Part shown: piece by piece, positions 54,915-56,933 of the stretch
Layout of the letters: each line of letters begins with the position of its first letter
Numbering within the stretch: position 1 is the first letter of the stretch
NCBI RefSeq assembly: GCF_027706725.1
Contig: NZ_JAQFWQ010000012.1
Location: 1-56,933, forward strand
Length of the DNA: 56,933 nt
Reading direction: 5' to 3'
Source: Nocardiopsis endophytica
Lineage (GTDB): Bacteria; Actinomycetota; Actinomycetes; Streptosporangiales; Streptosporangiaceae
Notes under the pieces: generated by a model
What the model saw: only the letters and a program-made list of their open reading frames with translations
Told to the model about the DNA's origin: nothing
Database searches by the model: none
Made by a program: the position numbers and the translations under genes

Positions 54915-56570
54915 TCACTTACGGCGGAACACCGGCGCCATCGCCGCCTCGAACCGCCCCAGCCACTCCGCGCACGTGCCCTCGACCCATGGGCACTCGC
55001 GCACGAAGTGCTCCCACTCCGCGTCGATGTGGGCGTCCGTCCCCTCGGCCAGGAGGAAGCCCTCGTCCAGTGTCTCGGCGTCGACGCCCAGCTCCTCGGC
55101 CATCGGCCCCGCCAGCACCCGCATCAGCAGGTCACGGTCCAGGGAGGAGTTCTCCGCCAGCAGGACCGCGTCGTACAGGTCCTTGCCCTGCGGGTAGGTG
55201 TCGGTGAACAGCCACAGCACCTTCCACGCCAGCGACAGCTCCGGGCTCGCCGCGAGCACCTCCTCGCGGCCCACCACCGCCCGCACCGGCTCCTCCGGCA
55301 GCGGCTCCCGGAACACCACGTCGATCTGCACCGACCCGCGCGGCAGGTCCTCCCACGACCACGGAATGACGACCCGCCGCCCCTCCGCCCGCTCGTAGGT
55401 CCAGATGCTCTCGGTGCTGACCCCGCCCCGGTCGAAGGTGAGCCCCGGCATGTCCGGAACCCCGTCGCAGACCTCCTCCACGATGTCCTCGATCATCCGC
55501 TCGGCGTCCCCGCCGATCGGCTCCATGTCCGCGGGCACCACCACGAAGTCCAGGTCGCGCGGGCGGCGCGCCGCGGGGCCGACCCACAGGGGCATCAGCG
55601 CGCTGCCGCGCAGCACCAGGTGGTCCCGCCAGGGCGTGGCCGAGATCGCCGCGAGCACGTGCTCCATGGCGAACCCCTGCATCTGCCACCACTCGGCCCC
55701 CAGGTCCTGGTCCTCGAACACCGGCTCACTCGGCCGGAAGGCGAAGACGAAGTGCTTCAGCGCCGGGTCGAACACCTTCTCCTGCTTGGCGTGCGGCCCC
55801 GCGGTGATCGGCATGTGCGTGCTGGGGTACCGCCCCTGCCCTTCGAACCAGCGGCGCACTTCCGCCGGCTCCGCCTCGGCGAGGTCGGCGACCGGGGCCG
55901 CGTCCATCCACCCGGCGTCCAGCTCCAGGGCGCTGTCGTACACGACGAATTCGCGCTCGGTGTCGAGGACGCCCGGTATCGGAGTCTCGGACCGACGACG
56001 CTGCCACGGGGCCACCCGGTTCAGCCCGTACCTCCTCAGGGCATCGGAGAGCCGCTCGAACAGCGTGTCGGCGGTGCCGTGCCCCACCCGCGAGCAGCGC
56101 TGGGTGACGAACCGCTCCTGGTACCCGTCGGCGCGGGTGCGGCGCGCGTTGCGCGACAGCCGCGCCCGGTGCGGCTCGACCAGCCGGGAGAGGGCCTCCA
56201 GGTCCGCGTCCGGGGCCAGCAGCAGCTTGATGTGGTGCTCGAAGTAGCAGTGGTCCGGCAGGGCCTGGGCCTCTTCACGGGTTCGGGGGACGCCGGAGTT
56301 GAGCGGCGATGCCTCGATCTTGGTACGGGTGACCGGGAACCCCGCCTCCGCCAGCCGCCTGCCCCACTTCTCGGCGATGCCGAGCTCGCCGGTGAGCGTC
56401 CCGTGGCCGTGGTAGGTCACCATCGGCTGCGACGCGGAGGCGCCGCGGTCCAGCTCGATGTGGGTGAACTTCAACTTGTTCTCCCGGGCCCACCGCGAGG
56501 CCGCCACGACCTGCTTCGGGGTGCGCGCGTCCAGCGTCAGGTGGGTCTCGAAGTCGCCGGTGAACTCCAT
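54915..56570 (-). CDS. Two-part protein with a C-terminal AbiEii-like nucleotidyltransferase domain
   Basis: A 551-aa protein. The N-terminal ~190 residues form an unassigned domain with FETHLTLD, KFTHIELDRG, VTRTKIEASPLN and YFEHHIKLLL; its spaced His motifs (HLT, HHIK) recall, but do not prove, a 2H-phosphoesterase-like fold. From about 325 a nucleotidyltransferase region shows LVLRGSALMPLWVG and RRPRDLDFVVVPADM (Gly-Ser and DLD motif), then a helical part with YPQGKDLYDAVLL as in AbiEii-type proteins. No cognate AbiEi-like antitoxin is adjacent. Substrate and role are unknown. ATG 56570 follows AGAGG. Confidence 0.72.
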   Translation of the reverse strand: MEFTGDFETHLTLDARTPKQVVAASRWARENKLKFTHIELDRGASASQPMVTYHGHGTLTGELGIAEKWGRRLAEAGFPVTRTKIEASPLNSGVPRTREEAQALPDHCYFEHHIKLLLAPDADLEALSRLVEPHRARLSRNARRTRADGYQERFVTQRCSRVGHGTADTLFERLSDALRRYGLNRVAPWQRRRSETPIPGVLDTEREFVVYDSALELDAGWMDAAPVADLAEAEPAEVRRWFEGQGRYPSTHMPITAGPHAKQEKVFDPALKHFVFAFRPSEPVFEDQDLGAEWWQMQGFAMEHVLAAISATPWRDHLVLRGSALMPLWVGPAARRPRDLDFVVVPADMEPIGGDAERMIEDIVEEVCDGVPDMPGLTFDRGGVSTESIWTYERAEGRRVVIPWSWEDLPRGSVQIDVVFREPLPEEPVRAVVGREEVLAASPELSLAWKVLWLFTDTYPQGKDLYDAVLLAENSSLDRDLLMRVLAGPMAEELGVDAETLDEGFLLAEGTDAHIDAEWEHFVRECPWVEGTCAEWLGRFEAAMAPVFRRK

Positions 56571-56713
56571 GGTGGCCTCTCGGGCTGAGGGGGGGTTCCT
56601 CACACTCAGACGGCGCGTGGGCCGCGCCGGTTGCACCGAAGGGGTCCTCACTCCGCGCCGGGGCGAGGTCCTTCAGGCTGTGAGCTCCCGCTCCTCGGAC
56701 TCATAGACGACGC

Positions 56714-56933
56714 TCATCGGCCCGCGCCCAGCATCCGCTCGACCGCCTTGGCGTCCTCGCGGGCCCGGGCCTGTGCCTGTTCGGCCTCGGAGCGGTACTG
56801 GGCCCACGATTCCGCGGCCGAGGCCAGCTTCTTATCGGTCGAGGCCGCCCGGACCGTCCGCTCCTCGTCCGTCTTCTTCTGCGCGTCCCGACCCATCAGC
56901 ACCAGGCCTCCGGCCGCCGCGAGCGCGATGACG
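56714..56933 (-). CDS. C-terminal part of a membrane-anchored coiled-coil protein (runs off the window)
   Basis: The reading frame enters from beyond the right edge. The visible 72 residues begin with a hydrophobic Ala/Gly segment (VIALAAAGGLVLMG) and continue with a charged, Ala/Glu/Arg-rich helix (KKLASAAESWAQYRSEAEQA). The internal ATGs are probably not the start. The family is not recognised. Confidence 0.5.
   Translation of the reverse strand, partial: VIALAAAGGLVLMGRDAQKKTDEERTVRAASTDKKLASAAESWAQYRSEAEQAQARAREDAKAVERMLGAGR

Overview
The window is high-GC actinobacterial DNA with third-position G/C bias, frequent GTG starts, 4-nt start/stop overlaps and several apparently leaderless genes. 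The block ahcY ... mtrA-mtrB-lpqB-comF-hpf-secA is a conserved chromosomal neighbourhood of Actinobacteria. The surrounding membrane and regulatory genes, DUF397/XRE modules and DasR-like control of GlcNAc uptake suggest a Nocardiopsis-like member of the Streptosporangiales. The genus is an inference; no rRNA or tRNA is present to fix it.

Layout. (1) 1-893: a non-coding repeat region with a long hairpin and a ~220-bp tandem repeat. (2) 894-9326: an acyltransferase-3/SGNH membrane enzyme, a MerR regulator, S-adenosylhomocysteine hydrolase followed by a shorter paralogue, an RDD protein, a SpoIIM-like protein, and an Rpn/PD-(D/E)XK-like gene that looks inserted. (3) 9327-14768 (minus): a tightly coupled five-gene membrane operon (GDPD-membrane-domain-like, DUF4129, DUF4350, MoxR ATPase, DUF58). 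(4) 15207-25285: the MtrAB-LpqB envelope signalling operon, comF, the hibernation factor hpf with a long leader, and secA. (5) 25360-32344: a nearly self-contained N-acetylglucosamine phosphotransferase locus (EIIC, GntR/DasR-like regulator, SIS-type deaminase, EIIB, EIIA, HAD phosphatase, HPr, Enzyme I). A GH3 beta-N-acetylhexosaminidase-like lipoprotein lies nearby at 34361 and could supply the sugar. (6) 32436-42238: small metabolic and regulatory genes (VOC, MerR, polysaccharide deacetylase, acyl-CoA dehydrogenase/HAD pair, HicAB, DUF6912, a MerR-VOC fusion) and pruA. (7) 42241-47140: a three-gene cassette of two Ser/Thr kinases with C-terminal membrane helices and a protein joining a PIN/NYN-like RNase domain, a Cys/His cluster and an FHA domain. 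(8) 47461-56933: an accessory region with two DinB-like proteins, GNAT, DUF1963, two decayed genes, an ATPase/XRE(DUF5753)/DUF397 regulatory module, DUF4241, and an unusual nucleotidyltransferase-containing protein.

The most notable observation is in part 7. The kinase/FHA-RNase cassette begins immediately after the pruA stop codon and ends in a perfect 38-bp second copy of the pruA 3' end (42203-42240 and 47103-47140). A second segment (49638-51763), holding two gene remnants and a DUF1963 gene, has the same architecture. It follows the stop codon of a 145-aa gene and ends in a perfect 29-bp copy of that gene's 3' end (49609-49637 and 51764-51792). Both look like att-site-flanked or otherwise recombination-generated inserts, although neither contains a recombinase. 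By domain logic the cassette could be a phosphorylation-controlled RNase system: the kinases create phosphothreonine, FHA reads it, and the PIN-like domain cleaves RNA. That function is inference only.
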